DNA of 64,000 bases. It comes from Chimonanthus salicifolius. Its lineage: Eukaryota; Streptophyta; Magnoliopsida; Laurales; Calycanthaceae. The notes beneath the pieces were generated by a model that was not told the DNA's origin, made no database searches, and saw nothing but the letters and a program-made list of their open reading frames with translations. A program made the position numbers and the translations under genes. Below are positions 1 through 11,734 of this stretch, piece after piece (positions within the stretch are counted from its first letter, which is position 1; the number at the start of each line of letters is the position of its first letter). The stretch lies in the NCBI GenBank assembly GCA_013350335.1, contig CM023539.1, positions 45,494,631-45,558,630 of the forward strand, in the 5' to 3' direction.

Positions 1-477
1 ATGTTTTTCTACGTCCATAAAAATGGCAAAGAAAGAATAATTATTTATACCCTTTTTAAAAGAAAGTGGTTGTAGTGTAGAAGGATTTTGGAAGAAGAAA
101 CTTTATTTTTAAATAAATAAGTATGTTTTATTGAAAACTTGAAATAGGTATATGAAAGAAAGTTTCTATTTATAAATTCTATTTAATTTTAAAATTATTA
201 TGTTATTTTTACTTATAAATATGCTTAATTTTTAAATTATTACTTTTTTATTAAGAGCTATTTATTCTATTTGTTTGTAGTTTGTTTATAATTAGATAAG
301 ATATATCTTTCTTAATAGATTACTATAATAAAAGCATTGCTCACGATAATTCACAGTACCCTCATTGCAACTACACTTAATATCTACAATCAAAATCTGT
401 CTATTTTTTTACTGAAAACATAATTTCTCATGAAACAAAATTGTTTCTACTGTCATGATTTATTGAAAACAATATAG

Positions 478-657
478 CAAGGAAATAATCTTGGCCGATA
501 CGAATTGTATCTGCCGATATTTGAAATATCAGCTAATATCCAATATATATCAGCGATATATATCCAGTTAATAAAGATGGTTTTTAAAAAAAATTAGGAG
601 AGAGAAATTTCTCGACCAATATCCGAATATCGACTGATACTGAGATTTAAATTCCTG
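478..657. mobile_element. Family A hAT-like element (copy-1 version)
   Basis: Short non-autonomous element with CGATA/TATCG-rich interior. The ends CAAGGAAATAATCT and, read inverted from the right, CAGGAATTTAAATCT form imperfect terminal inverted repeats. Flanks CAATATAG (470-477) and CAACATAC (658-665) match at 6 of 8 positions, a worn 8-bp target duplication. The right half contains the GGAGAGAGAAATTT block shared by several family members. Confidence 0.6.
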
Positions 658-1926
658 CAACATACCATTGTAACTGAATTAAGCATTTGTTTGAACTCAT
701 CTGTATTACTTTTTATCTCATCTAGTTTTATAAAAAAAATGAATTATTAATATAAATTTGATTTGCTAGAGTTGTGAAAAGATAGAAATAGAGTTGACTC
801 TCCGTGCTTTTTTTTTATTGACTTTAATGATAGATGCACTCTTCTTCATCTCATTATTGAAATGTCTCTAATAAAATGATATATATTAATCCACCTATGT
901 CGCATTAATAATTTGTGTGGGTAACTTATTAAGCTTATATTTACATATTATTTCCTATAGTCTTGATTTTGTTCATGAGTAATAAATATAGTTTAAATCC
1001 AACAAGAATGAAAAACTTTGGTACTTTAGATTTTGAAGCACTATTCTATGTTTCTATGGTAGGAAGGAGACAATTGGAACCTAAATATATGGATCATGCA
1101 ATTAATACTTTAATACATTTAAAAACTGTGTTTAGTACCATGACGTAAGCAACAAACAAATGTGGAATGAGGGTAACCTTTTTAAAAATCCTCATTTGGC
1201 AAGTCAAATTTTATGCCTCATGAAATTATGTTTTCATACATTGGTTTACTTGGAAAAGAAAAGTCGAATTTTATAATTTTCTTTAAAAGATGGAAGATTC
1301 TGATTCTACAAAGAGGAAGAATTTATATCCCAATTAGCCAGGTGTCCTTCAATTTGGGTCTCCTTCATTTGGCAAGTCAAATATAACAAGAGCTAGGCCT
1401 AGTTGCTATGTATATGAGTTGGACCAATGACAACTCACTGTTTTTTTTTTTAACGAAGGTATTAGGTAATCTCACTTGATTAAGTTTCGGAGCATATGTA
1501 AATCTTTTAATATGTAAATACAGAACGATGGGGAGTAATTTTTTTTTTTTGAAGGGACTTGATCTTAAAACTTTCTGCAAACATGAGCAAGTTTTGACCA
1601 CCAACTAATTTCCTCAGAGATACAACTAATTGTTAGAATAACCCGTGACTAAGTAGTACTGACCTTGAAATCTCAAGGGTCCAAGCACTAATCCCTAAGA
1701 GCAATGTAAGTAGAGGCCTTCCATGGCCGAGTATTAAGAGAGGGGACTGTAATCCTTTTTCAACCCATTGATCACATTTGAAGATCCTATTAGACGATTT
1801 AGTTGGCCAGGAACCGACTCTGTGGCTATGAAAAGACGTGCTTCTTTTATTAAAGTTATGTGCTATCATACTATTTTTTTATCAAGCCTCCAATTTTAAG
1901 GCTGTCTAAGAACTCGTTGTCTCGAT

Positions 1927-2525
1927 CAGGGTCAAAAAATCGGCTCGGCCGATATATCGGCCGATATGTAAATATCGGCCGATATCCGATACGGACGATA
2001 TCGGCGATAATTTTATCTCTCATACCGATATCGACATTTTCTCTCTCCTCCGATATCGGAACCGTGAAAAAACCGCAAAAAAACCGTGATGAATAGTGGT
2101 GAACCGTGACAAAACCGCAAAAAACCGTAAAAAACCGCAAAAAAACCGCAAAAAACCGTGGACACCCTGAGAACCGTAAACCCTGAACCGCAGAAAAACG
2201 CGGAAAACCGCGAAAACCGCGAAAAACCGCGAATACCCCTGAGAACCGTAAACGTGGAAAACCTCGGAAAACCGCAGAAAACCGCGAAAAACCGCGAAAA
2301 ACCGTGTAAAAACCGCGAAAAACCGTATCGGTGTTTTAAATTTTTTTTTTTTTTTAAATACGATATTTTCGAATATCGGCCGATATTGGGGACCGTTTAT
2401 CGCCCATATCGGCCGATATTCCAACTGTACGGCCGATACTTATCGTATCGGCCGATATTTCAAGGTTTAAAAAAACCGATATATATCGGCCGATACGATA
2501 TGTATCGGCCGATATTTAACCTTAG
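1927..2525. mobile_element. Family A hAT-like element, long form with minisatellite (copy-1 version)
   Basis: Element of about 600 bp starting CAGGGTC and ending ACCTTAG, flanked by a perfect 8-bp direct repeat GTCTCGAT at 1919-1926 and 2526-2533. Both ends carry clusters of ATATCGGCCGATAT. The middle (about 2064-2330) is a degenerate roughly 10-bp array built on AAAAACCGCG/AAAAACCGTG. Apparent open frames across it are by-products of this array. Confidence 0.85.
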
Positions 2526-3471
2526 GTCTCGATTGATTCATTTCTAGTTGCAAATGGGTGGAAGAATTAGAAATCAGTAAGGGATGTCTATGGAGGAGTA
2601 GCTTAGAAAAGACAAATTTGTTGTAAGAGACTTAAATTAATACACATGCCAAGAAGTTCTAACTTAGCACTAGAGAGATTGAGAGAATAAGTGAATAATT
2701 CATAAATAAGGATTAGGCCTCACATAGGTACAAGTATATGTTAGTGTTTACGTTAACTGAGAGATTTTAATAAAGTTTTATTCTATTCAATTATCTTATA
2801 ATGTTATTTTGGATCACTATAATGTTCAAATAAAAATAAAGTTTTTTTTATAGACTCCTTAATTACGTGGAGCCTAAATTGTCATTATGTGCTGTCTTTT
2901 AATTAAAGGCTCACAAGGGAGTCTCTGTGTAGGAAATAGAACCCTAGTTACAAGGTCTTGTCCATAATAAAAGGATCACTCCCTATTTGACAATGAAGGA
3001 AAAAAGAAGAAAATAAAATGTCATGAACATCGGTGTCATCTGTAATAAGGATACAAATTATTTTTTTGTCCATTTATTATTTATTTAAATGAAAAATATA
3101 TTAATGTTTCTTATTTTAAAAAAAAAACATTTATGTTCTTATTAATGTCAAGAAAATGCAAAGAAGCTCATTAAAAATTAAATATGAGAGTTGAAATAAA
3201 AGTTTACTGAGTCAGTCACCTTTAATTAAGAAGTAAATATAATAAATAAGATAAGGCTAGATATGATGTGATGGTCATAATGGACAAAAACATCATTTAT
3301 GCCATGAAACATGTGAACTCTAGCTTTACATCTTTCTTAAGCATGGGTTTTTACTAAAAACCTTTTTAGCTTAATTGATTCATTTCAAATCACCACATTA
3401 TCCATGCCAAAATAATAGTATAAATTAAGCAATAAACATGTACACGCCTCTAGGAAAGTGTTCTATAGACA

Positions 3472-3810
3472 TATGGATGAAATTCGGTCGGGTTTTAATA
3501 AAACCAACTCAATTCATGTAAAAAATTATTAAACCCGACCCAATATAACCCGAATTGCTGATCCAAATTACTCAACCCGACCCGATCTAAATTGCTGACT
3601 CACCCGAGTTCTGTTTTATAACTTGGTGCACTCGGGTCAGATCGGAACGGGCTGCTTTTAAATATGTCAATTCGACCCTATCCGAATTTCATGTGAGTTT
3701 TTTTTTCCAACTGACCCGATCCAAGATATACGAAAACATAATCCAAACCCATTGATTTCTCAAGTCGATCATACGGATCAAATTAAAACCCGACCTAAAT
3801 TTCACCACCA
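3472..3810. mobile_element. Family B hAT-like element (copy-1 version)
   Basis: Same insertion as 26223-26565. Flanking direct repeats are TATAGACA at 3464-3471 and TATAGATA at 3811-3818 (7 of 8). The interior is rich in CCCGACCCGA and its complement. Confidence 0.75.
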
Positions 3811-3840
3811 TATAGATATAATTTATTGGACTGAAAAGTT

Positions 3841-3940
3841 NNNNNNNNNNNNNNNNNNNNNNNNNNNNNNNNNNNNNNNNNNNNNNNNNNNNNNNNNNNN
3901 NNNNNNNNNNNNNNNNNNNNNNNNNNNNNNNNNNNNNNNN
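3841..3940. other. Assembly gap (100 N)
   Basis: Exactly 100 N bases, the conventional size for a scaffold gap of unknown length. Sequence left of the gap continues, in the second copy, into 26596 and not into 3941, so the join across this gap is doubtful. Confidence 0.99.
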
Positions 3941-4026
3941 GTTAAAGAGTAGTGTTTAGTAAATAAACTCTATCTATTCTAGGCCATAAAACGAATCATT
4001 CTTTTTATATTAATTTTCATTTGTTC

Positions 4027-4456
4027 TAATAAAAAAATTGTAAACCATGAAATAGACCTTTTGGGTTACAAATTCACTAAATTTCAAACCTAAACTTAAT
4101 TTTTGATCATTTAATCTAAATAGTCAATGTTAAATATTTTTAATTTTTTTTCAAAGATGTATAGTAATTTCAACTATTGAAATCAAGTATCTAAAAGTTG
4201 AGTTTGAGGCTACTTTAATTTACTTATATATCACGAAGTTTAATAAAAAAATTGTAAACCATGAAATAGACCTTTTGGGTTACAAATTCACTAAATTTCA
4301 AACCTAAACTTAATTTTTAATCATTTAATCTAAATAGTCAATGTTAAATATTTTTAATTTTTTTCAAGATGTATAGTAATTTCAACTATTGAAATCAAGT
4401 ATCTAAAAGTTGAGGTTGAGGCTACTTTAATTTACTTATATATCACGAAGTTTAAT
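4027..4456. repeat. Two-copy tandem repeat, 214-bp period
   Basis: Unit 1 (about 4027-4240) is repeated almost base for base in unit 2 (4241-4456). Both begin TAATAAAAAAATTG and end in TCACGAAGTTTAAT. Differences are a few substitutions and poly-T length, so the duplication is recent. No coding potential. Confidence 0.93.
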
Positions 4457-5568
4457 TTCAATTTCTATGATTGATTTTTATATGATACTTACAAGTAAGA
4501 GAAAATAAGAAAAATAGATATTTGCAAGTTGCGACCAATCATTAGCAACTTGAATGCACCTGAACAACTGCATTTCTTTCCAATTTTGCATGTAATAGGC
4601 ATTAGCTTATCATATTTTAATATCTTCTTTAAAGTCTTTATGATTAGATATTTAGATCTTGGGACTCATCAAGACATCACAAATAATCAAACTTGCTTCT
4701 TATCACTATAGATTGCATTCACATAAAACATAAGATCATAATCATATTCCTTGTTATATACATAAAAGGGTATCCATAGATAGGCAAAGTAAGATATACT
4801 TTAAAAATACTGGTCCACATTCTACAAAACAAGTCAAATTCAGTCCCATTATTCCAACTTTATGCCGAGTTTCCATTTCAAATGGTAAAGAAGTCACCAC
4901 CCTAAGGTTTATCCATCCACATTCCACACAAATGGAGCAATCTTGGTAAAAAGTTGTGCACCTGTTCATATTCAACAAAAGAAAAGGAAAAGACAACATG
5001 ATCACAAAATAAGTTGAGTAGATCAATTTAGATGAAATAGAATTTAATTTCACATTTAAGAAAATTTCTGTCAAGTTCTCTTTCCAAAGTTTGAAGAGTA
5101 ATGCAGCCAACTAAAGTGAAGTTGAGTTTATGATTAATAATGAAACTGCAGTACTCATGTGATAGAATCACAAGTTATGAGAGACTTGTGGACAATCAAC
5201 AATGTAGTTCATGGATCAAACTTCTTGACAAGAAAGAAAGACCACGAGTTCAATAAAACCCTCGTTGGGTGTCTAGTAAAACTGCTATCTATGACTTCAC
5301 AGGAAAGACTCACTCAAAATGATGGAACTCTGTCCAAAAAAGGATATTCAAACAGTATACAAGAGAATTTTAGTGTATATAATAAGAACTCCAACAGCTT
5401 AATTTTATCTTGCATAATTGGCTTAGTAGCTTGAATTGATTGATTTTAAATAGTTACATGACCTTTTGTGATTTTGATCAACATGTATGCTAAAAGTTGG
5501 AAACTGTGTCCACAGTCTATGACTATTTTTTTTCCACAACAGATACTGTGAAAAGTGAGGCAATTTAA
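4457..5568. other. Intergenic, no gene recognised
   Basis: AT-rich sequence with short unrelated open frames on both strands. I see no domain, splice pattern or RNA gene. Around 4800-4920 there is faint similarity to 18840-18990 (shared blocks near CAAGTCA and AAATGGTAAAGAAGTCACC), suggesting a shared, badly decayed repeat. Confidence 0.5.
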
Positions 5569-6739
5569 AAAAACTGAGTGCTGAGTATTTTTTTTTAAAT
5601 TATTTCTAAATTTTTTTAAATCTAATATCTGAACTAATTAAAATAAACTGGTAAAAATATTTAAAATTTTAAAGTCTTTTGACACTCCCAAACGCGAACT
5701 TGAACTCTTACTTTTTTAAGCATTGTATATTTCTAAAATTTCTCAAATTGAATATTCAGACTAATTACGAGAAACTGATAAAAATACTTTAAGACTTCAA
5801 GCTCTCTTGAAACTCCCAAACGCTTAAAACAAAATGTTTTACAAATAAAGGTATCCCTCGGCTATGCCGAAAACATATTTGGGAGTGTCAAAAGACCTTA
5901 AAGTCTTAATTTTTTAAGCATTATGTATTTCTAAAATTTCTCAAATTGAATATACGGACAAATTACGATAACCTGATAAAAATATTTTAAGACTTTAAGG
6001 TCTTTTGATAATCCCAAACGCTTAAAACAAAGTGTTTTACAAATAAAGGTATCCCTCGACTGTGCCAAAAACATATTTGAGAGAGTTAAAAGACCTTTAA
6101 GTCTTAAAGTATTTTTATCAGGTTATCGTAATTAGTTTGAATATTCAATTTGAGAAATTTTGAAAATAGATAGTACTTGAAAAATAACTTTAAAGTTTTA
6201 AAGGAGATTTTATTTAACTAATACACTGTGCATTACTGTAGCATTTACAACATATACCATTATTCTTTAAGCATTATGTATTTTCAAAATTTTTCAAATT
6301 AAATATTCGAACTAATTACGATAACCTAATAAAAATACTTTAAGATTTCAAAGTCTTTTGACATTTTCAAATGTGTTTCGACACAGCCTAGGGATATCCT
6401 TAAAGTATTTCGGAGTGTCAAAAGACCTTAAAGTTTTAAAGTATTTTCATCAGGTTATTATAATTAGTCTGGATATTAAATTTAAGAAATTTTAAAAATA
6501 TAATCTTTAAAAAATAACTTTGAAGTTTTAAAACACACGTTGAAAAGAGTTTTTATCAGGGAAATACTGATCGGTGAACCGCGGTTCAAAATTATCAATG
6601 CATCCCTCCGTTCAAAAGCACGTACACCAATAATGTTTGCTTTCACCGAAGGATGAAATAGACTTTTCATTTGAAACTGTGAAAACCCGTGTCTCGACGG
6701 AAAAGTCCCCCGTTAGAATGGACGTCCTATTTTTTTGAA

Positions 6740-7130
6740 AATTGTATTCCTTTTCCTTGAAAGTTGAACACTTTCCGAGAAAGCAAAAGTAGGCATTTCC
6801 AACCTTTTCACTTTATTCTTTCCCTCTTCTTCATGCGAAGGTGCGCATCGTTTGATACCCATTCTCTCTCTCTCACACAAGTCCGCAACTCTCAATTTGT
6901 ACGAGTAAGGGTCTCTCTCTCCCTCTTTTTTCTGAGTTATTTTTTTGAAAAATGTATTCCTTTTTCTTGAAAGTTGAACACTTTCCGGGAAAGCAAAAGT
7001 AGGCATTTCCAATTAATCTTTCCCTCGTCTTCATGCGAAGGTGCGCATCGTTTGATTCCCATTCTCTCTCTCACACAACTCCCCAACTCTCAAGTCTCTC
7101 TCCCTCTCTTTTCTGAGTTATTTTTTAGGC
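6740..7130. repeat. Pyrimidine-rich ~210-bp tandem repeats, cluster 1
   Basis: Two adjacent copies start near 6746 and 6952 with TGTATTCCTTT and share CTTGAAAGTTGAACACTTTC, AAAGCAAAAGTAGGCATTTC and TTCATGCGAAGGTGCGCATC, then a TCTCTC run. The block lies between AAAAGTCCCCCGTTA (6702) and TAACGGGACTTTTC (7139), which are near inverted complements, so it may be the filling of a larger inverted-repeat element. Confidence 0.8.
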
Positions 7131-7601
7131 TGTCCATCTTAACGGGACTTTTCTGTAAGTGAGAGGGTCTATTGAAAAGTCCAATTTTACCTTCGTCTTT
7201 CATATTTTTAAGTAAACATTAATAATTCCTCAATTATCAGTGCAAAAAAAAAAACTGAGTGCTTAGTATTTTTTTTTAAATTATTTCAAAAAATTTTAAA
7301 TTTAATATCTGGACTAAATACAATAACTTGGTAAAATTACTTTAAAATTTCAAAGTTTTTAGACACTGCTAAAATCTTAAAACAAAGTATTTATAAATAA
7401 ATGTATCTCTCTGCGTACTGAAAACATATTTAGAAGTGTTAAAAGACCTTAAACTCTTAAATTTTTAAGCATTTTGTATTTCTAAAATTTCTCAAATTGA
7501 ATATCGAACTAATTACGATAACCTGACACTCTCAAACGTTTAAAACAAAGTGTTTTACAAATAAAAGTATCCCTCTACTGTGCCGACAACATATTTAGGA
7601 G

Positions 7602-7953
7602 CAGGGGTCGAAATATTGGCCGATACATATCGTATCGGCTGATATGTATCGTTTTTAAGGGTCGAATGATATCGGCTGATATGATATGTATCAACCAGTA
7701 AAAAAAAGTTATCGGCCGATATGATCGATATTCAGACCGAATATCGATCACCATATTGGCCGATATGCATAAAAATCAGTATTTAAAATTTATTTGAATT
7801 TAAAAAAAAACAAAAACCGATACGATTTTTTCATGGTTTTTTACGATTTTTTATGATTTTGAATATCGAAGGAGAGAGAAATACAATAAAATAGAAAAAA
7901 CAGATGAGAGAGAAATTTATCGGCAACATCAGCCCAAACTTTTTTTACTCCTG
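7602..7953. mobile_element. Family A hAT-like element inside a foldback repeat
   Basis: Starts CAGGGGTCGAAATA and ends TTTTACTCCTG. The 8-bp flanks TTTAGGAG (7594-7601) and TTTGGGAG (7954-7961) differ at one base. The uninserted form of the same host sequence, ATATTTGGGAGTGTC, is seen at 5874, so the insertion can be read directly. The interior has many ATCGGCCGATA-type palindromes and a GGAGAGAGAAAT block. Confidence 0.88.
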
Positions 7954-8804
7954 TTTGGGAGTGTCAAAAGACCTTGAACTTTTAATTTTTTAAGTATTGT
8001 GTATTTCTAAAATTTTTCAAATTGAATATAGAGATCAATTACGATAACCTGATAAAAATATTTTAAGACTTTAAGGTCTTTTGACACTCTCAAACGCTTA
8101 AAACAAAGTGTTTTACAAATAAATGTATTCCTCGGTTATGCCAAAAATATATTTTGGAGAGTTAAAAGACATTGAAGTCTTAAAGTATTTTTATCAATTT
8201 ATCGTAATTAGTCCGGATATTCAATTTGAGAAATTTTGAAAATACACAGTACTTAAAAATAACTTTAAAGTTTTAAAGGAGATTTTATTATTTAACTAAT
8301 AAACTATGCATTACTGTAGCATTTACAACATATACAATTATTTTTTAAGCACTGTGTATTTTCAAAATTTCTCAAATTGAATATTCGAACTAATTATGAT
8401 AACCTGATAAAAATACTTTAAGATTTTAAGGTCTTTTGACACTTTTAAATGTGTTTCGGTACAACACAGTGATATCTTTATTTATAAAACACTGTGTTTA
8501 AAGTATTTGGGAGTGTTAAAAGACCTTAACGTTTTAAAAGTATTTTTATCAGATTATTATAATTAGTCCAGATATTAAATTTTAAAAATTTTAAAAATAT
8601 ATAATTTTTAAAAAATAACTTTAAAATTTTAAAAGAGACACCGAGCAGACACGTGCACCGTTTGAAACTTATAGCTCGAAATTAGAGTACACTGCTCACT
8701 TCAAAAGCTACCGCCCAAAATTATCAGTGCATCCCTCCGCTCAAAAGCAGATACACCGATATCGTTTCCTTTTTAAAGAGACTGGAGATGAATGGGCTGC
8801 CTAT

Positions 8805-9290
8805 TTTTTGGAAAAATGTATTCCTTTTACTTGAAAGTTGAACACTTTCCGAGAAAGCAAAAGTAGGCATTTCCATCCTTATCACTTTATTCTTTCCCTC
8901 TTCTTCATGCGAAGGTGCGCATCGTTTGATACCCATTCTCTCTCACACACAACTCCGCAACTCTCAATTTTTACAAGTAAGCGCATCTCTCTCCCTCTCT
9001 TTTCTTAGTTATTTTTTTGAAAAATGTATTCCTTTTTCTTGAAAGTTGAACAGTTTCCGGGAAAGCAAAAGTAGGCATTTCCAACCCTTTTCACTTTACT
9101 CCTTCCCTCGTCTTCATGCGAAGGTGCGCATCGTTTGATACCCATTCTCTCTCTCTCACACACAACTCCGCAACTCCGTCCCTCTCTCCCTCTCTCTTTT
9201 TCTGAGTTATTTTTTTTGGAAAAATGTATTCCCATTTCCAACCCTTTTCACTTTATTCTTTCCCTCGTCTTCATGCGAAGGGGCGCATCG
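8805..9290. repeat. Pyrimidine-rich ~210-bp tandem repeats, cluster 2
   Basis: Counterpart of the 6740-7130 cluster in the second 1.7-kb unit. Copies start near 8816 and 9024, with a third partial copy near 9224 that lacks the first half. GC is higher than in the surrounding sequence. Open frames on both strands are only the repeat translated in different frames. Confidence 0.8.
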
Positions 9291-10920
9291 TTTGCAAAAA
9301 TCAAGCAGTCATTAGGTCTGGTTGGAAAAGAATATGGAAATCGTTAAGATTTAATAATTATTTGAAGTAATTAATATTTATGGAGCCTAAAAAGTGACTT
9401 CTAAGATTATTCAATATGATCCTTTTAATATCATGATTTCGATGATTATTTGAGGTAATGTTTTTTACTATCATATTAAGGACCAATCATATGAAGCAAA
9501 GTTGGGCTTCATATGGGTTATAAAAGTTTAGAGGATAAAATATAATTTGAGGTCATGAAAATATGGGAAGTTTAAAATTTGCTCCTAGAAGAGTTTTTTT
9601 GTTCTATATTCAATTAAAAATCTATACAATGAACCCATCATACTTAATAAGAGGTTGATCAATCATTAGCGAATTAACAATCAATATTTTATTTAATAAA
9701 CACCTAAAAGTATCACAAGAGTAAGAGTAATGGAGAAGTTTGGTCTTCGTAACTATTTTCCTTATGTAATTACTTTAGGATAAACCACAAATTGGAAAAA
9801 AAAACTTATTATTCAATCACACTACATTTGGAGCAACCGATTCCACTCACCTGGAAAAAACCAAAACTCTTGATGACAGCTCAAGTCTTCCTATTCAAAG
9901 AGATTATCTTTTGAAATCTGAAGTAAGGTATTTATTTTTGAATGAGATGTTCATTGACTACATATTTTAATAATGAAATAAAATCCAACGGTCCCATAAA
10001 AATGAAGAACTGGTTGATTGATGTGAAAATTTAAAAGAAATAGTCTCAATAAACAAAGTAGAGCAGATATTGAAATGGAGCTTCTTACTTAACATTTTGT
10101 TTTATTTGTATAATCAAATAAATTAAGATGTTTAAATATTTTTTTATTATTCTATAATTAATACATCAACATTTTTTTACTTTATCTAGTAAAATAAATA
10201 TGTTCATTAATATAATATATCGTTGAAATTAAAGCTAAGAAAATAGAACTTGTAACTCAATTTAATAAGCTAGTCACAAATCTTCCGTCCTATTAAAATG
10301 TATAAACATCTTTGTGAGCAACTATTTTTCATAGAAATTACTTTCCTCGATGATTTCTATTTCCATAAAACATGAACTCCATAGATTTTGTTTCTACATA
10401 TGATAATTCATTTAGTCTGGTGTGATAAAAAGTTTCCATAATAATTCTTAAATAAATGAATTCTTTTTATTGTTAAAAAGGAAAAAAACAAGTTATGACA
10501 CGATTGTACGGAACTCTAAATGATGTTGATGACGATGATAATAATTATAATAATCATAATAGTGACAATAAAAATTTTTATATATATATAATTTTACTTT
10601 AAAACGATGATATTAGATAATAAGGAGTATAATTGGTTTAATTTTGACTAGCCTACCTCAATTAAATTTAGAAATTTGTAAGTCAGATTAAATTGTTTTA
10701 TTGATCGGGCATTGAGTACGCATGGGAAGATTGTGTTTGGTAATGAGTAGAGTTATTGTTTATAAATACTATACTTGATTAAGTTGAACCATCGATTGGA
10801 TCTTAAGTCATAGATTAGTCGTAAATTTAGTTAAATTGACTATGAGACGAAAGTTTGATTGGTTAGAATCAAGATTGCATAATGAATCGAGTCCATTGGA
10901 TCATAAAATGGATAATTCAT

Positions 10921-11040
10921 CATAGATTGAGTCACAGACCTCAGATCGAGTAATGGACTCATGAAATGGGTAATGCATCATAGATTGAGTCACAGACCAC
11001 AGATCGAGTAACAAGACGTGTTTGAGTTGGATTTTTTATA
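10921..11040. repeat. 58-bp tandem repeat (two units)
   Basis: CATAGATTGAGTCACAGACC recurs at 10921 and 10979, followed by the shared word CAGATCGAGTAA. The matching place in the sister segment (near 17962) has a single unit, so the doubling happened only in this copy. Confidence 0.75.
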
Positions 11041-11171
11041 ATGACTCGGGTAAAGCCATGGTTAGTTCGGATTGGATCATATACCTTAAAATTCATAAGC
11101 AGTAGCAATTATTTTTTGACCTCTCTCCTTAGAAATTTATTTTCCACACTTCTTTTGTAAAATGCTCAAAC

Positions 11172-11310
11172 CACAGGGAATAAATCTCAGTTTCGGCCAA
11201 TAAATTTTTCTTTCCTTTTTTTTTTTTAAATACGAATATCAGCGATATATATCGGATATACAATATCGGCCGATATATAAATATTTAAAAAACCGATATT
11301 ATCACCTCTG
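11172..11310. mobile_element. Family A hAT-like element with an empty site elsewhere in the window
   Basis: About 139 bp, starting CACAGGGAATAA and ending TTATCACCTCTG. It is flanked by GCTCAAAC (11164-11171) and GCTCAAAA (11311-11318). The sister segment at 18147-18165 reads ATGCTCAAACCGTTGAAAT with no insertion, one target copy only, which confirms both the limits and the 8-bp duplication. Confidence 0.85.
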
Positions 11311-11734
11311 GCTCAAAACCGTTTTGAAATATTTTTTTATGAAAAAGTTTGCATAAAACATAAGAAAAAACTTCAATATGAAATACCTCCGAGAAGATGA
11401 AGGAGAAGAAAAAAATTCTGCTAAGTCACTGAATTTTAATCCAGTGAAGACACGATAAACAAGACCCAAGTAAAAACTTCGGTAATTGAAAAAAACAAGC
11501 AATTTCATCCACCATCACTGCCTTCTAAGAAGAGGAAAAGAGAAATCCAACATGTTCTTATTCTTAATATTTAGAGGAGCAAATAAAAAATTTAAAATAA
11601 GAGCACAAAAGAGTGAAGTAACAGTAGAGATCAGTCGATAAACAAACAAACGTCCGTTCTCAAACTCAAACAATTAAACATTACAAACCAAAAGGAGTAT
11701 AAGACTGACTAAAAAGGCAGAGAAAAAACACACT

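Larger units (their letters stand above)
1..3840. repeat. Large direct duplicate, copy 1 (truncated by assembly gap)
   Basis: This stretch aligns from its first base with 22733 and to its last base with 26595. The differences I see are mostly one-base length changes in homopolymer runs, leaving copy 1 about 23 bases shorter overall. It ends exactly at the N run. It carries the same transposon insertions as copy 2 (family A at 478 and 1927, family B at 3472), so copying came after those insertions. No intact gene is visible in it; apart from the listed elements, 660-1920 and 2540-3470 are featureless AT-rich DNA. The pattern fits a poorly polished contig end or second haplotype better than an old genomic duplication. 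Confidence 0.93.
5569..9290. repeat. Tandemly doubled ~1.7-kb unit of foldback repeats plus pyrimidine-rich repeats
   Basis: Unit 1 starts at 5569 and unit 2 at 7249, both with AAAAAACTGAGTGCT. The offset grows from about 1680 to about 2080 after 7602 because a family A element sits in unit 2. Each unit has several hairpin elements followed by a pyrimidine-rich block (6720-7170; 8790-9290). The hairpins have arms such as TAATTACGATAACCTGATAA and its complement TTATCAGGTTATCGTAATTA around the core GTCTTTTGACACTCCCAAA / TTTGGGAGTGTCAAAAGAC. The clearest full hairpins are about 5918-6180 and 8001-8250. No gene is seen. Confidence 0.85.

Noticed and set aside
1871..2424. Open frames rich in RFF/AVF and their complements over the long family A element (also 24605-25151)
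   Set aside because: They are the 10-bp minisatellite translated in different frames; no start context, no domain, and both strands are open.
4754..5110. 118-residue minus-strand open frame
   Set aside because: Low-complexity hydrophobic translation of AT-rich DNA, with no domain and no splice partners.
6713..9347. Repeated small open frames with MGIKRCAPSHEEE and ESKSRHF-type words
   Set aside because: These are the ~210-bp repeats read on either strand; the frames shift between copies and no codon bias is visible.
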